From an uncultured Bacteroidales bacterium (lineage in GTDB: Bacteria > Bacteroidota > Bacteroidia > Bacteroidales > WCHB1-69): a DNA stretch of 5,333 nt. Where the stretch lies: contig CAMJPH010000108.1 of the NCBI GenBank assembly GCA_946407715.1, positions 1-5,333 of the forward strand. Direction: 5' to 3'. How positions within the stretch are numbered: the stretch's first letter is position 1; each line of letters opens with the position of its first letter. The notes under the pieces are model-generated. The model did no database searches. It saw only the letters and a list, made by a program, of their open reading frames with translations, and was not told the origin of the DNA. The position numbers were made by a program, and so were the translations under genes. Shown here in pieces: positions 5,320 to 5,333 of this stretch.

Positions 5320-5333
5320 CATCTCTCCGAGAT
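5320..5333. repeat. CATCTC/GAGATG hairpin, copy 3, cut by the window edge
   Basis: CATCTC-TCC-GAGAT runs into the right edge of the window and would complete the stem with one more G. Like the hairpin at 4743, it follows directly behind the TGA of a repeat R copy. Confidence 0.65.

Larger units (their letters stand above)
4276..5333. other. GC-rich gene-free repeat region
   Basis: No open frame here looks like a real gene. Frames that stay open read through repeats and hairpins and give low-complexity proline-, histidine- and arginine-rich peptides on both strands. The region holds three copies of a dispersed repeat (R), at least seven short hairpins in two families, two larger inverted repeats and a 24-bp tandem repeat; these are listed separately. 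Short unassigned parts are 4760-4823, which includes a run of seven G at 4761-4767, and 5073-5153. Base composition is strikingly more GC-rich than the operon before it. Confidence 0.8.

Overview
The window most likely comes from a member of the Bacteroidota, probably the Bacteroidales. Three things point there: a TAnnTTTG-type -7 element (TATTTTTG, 2802-2809) in front of an AT-rich, Shine-Dalgarno-poor leader; a 14-bp AACAATGTAC-type simple repeat of a kind I associate with Bacteroidales genomes; and accessory genes of very uneven base composition. No rRNA, tRNA or core gene is present to confirm this, and the genus cannot be named.

Layout. (1) 1-2666, plus strand: the 3' 887 codons of a large Eco57I/type IIG-like N6-adenine DNA methyltransferase, probably a combined restriction-modification enzyme, entering from the left edge. 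Its GC-rich front half carries the methylase motifs. Its back half, the presumed target-recognition domain, is AT-rich and starts almost exactly at the catalytic NPPY motif. (2) 2667-2833: an AT-rich intergenic stretch with a good -7 promoter element. (3) 2834-4275: two AT-rich genes of unknown function overlapping by four bases (ATGA), a 108-residue protein and a 372-residue, mostly helical protein with a HEPN-like basic motif. (4) 4276-5333: about 1.06 kb of GC-rich DNA with no credible gene. It is built from three copies of a dispersed repeat (R), two families of short hairpins whose stems change in a compensating way, two larger inverted repeats, and a 24-bp tandem repeat.

How the parts may work together. 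The methyltransferase is a self-contained restriction-modification component in which one polypeptide modifies, and possibly cuts, DNA. The two-gene operon next to it has its own promoter and foreign-looking composition, so it may be a separate accessory or defence module. That is inference from context and a weak HEPN-like resemblance. The repeat region begins within ten bases of the operon's last stop codon, which suggests that repeats flank and perhaps mobilise this locus. The clearest non-genic signal is that all three R copies end with a TGA in the same register, followed within about five bases by a short hairpin.
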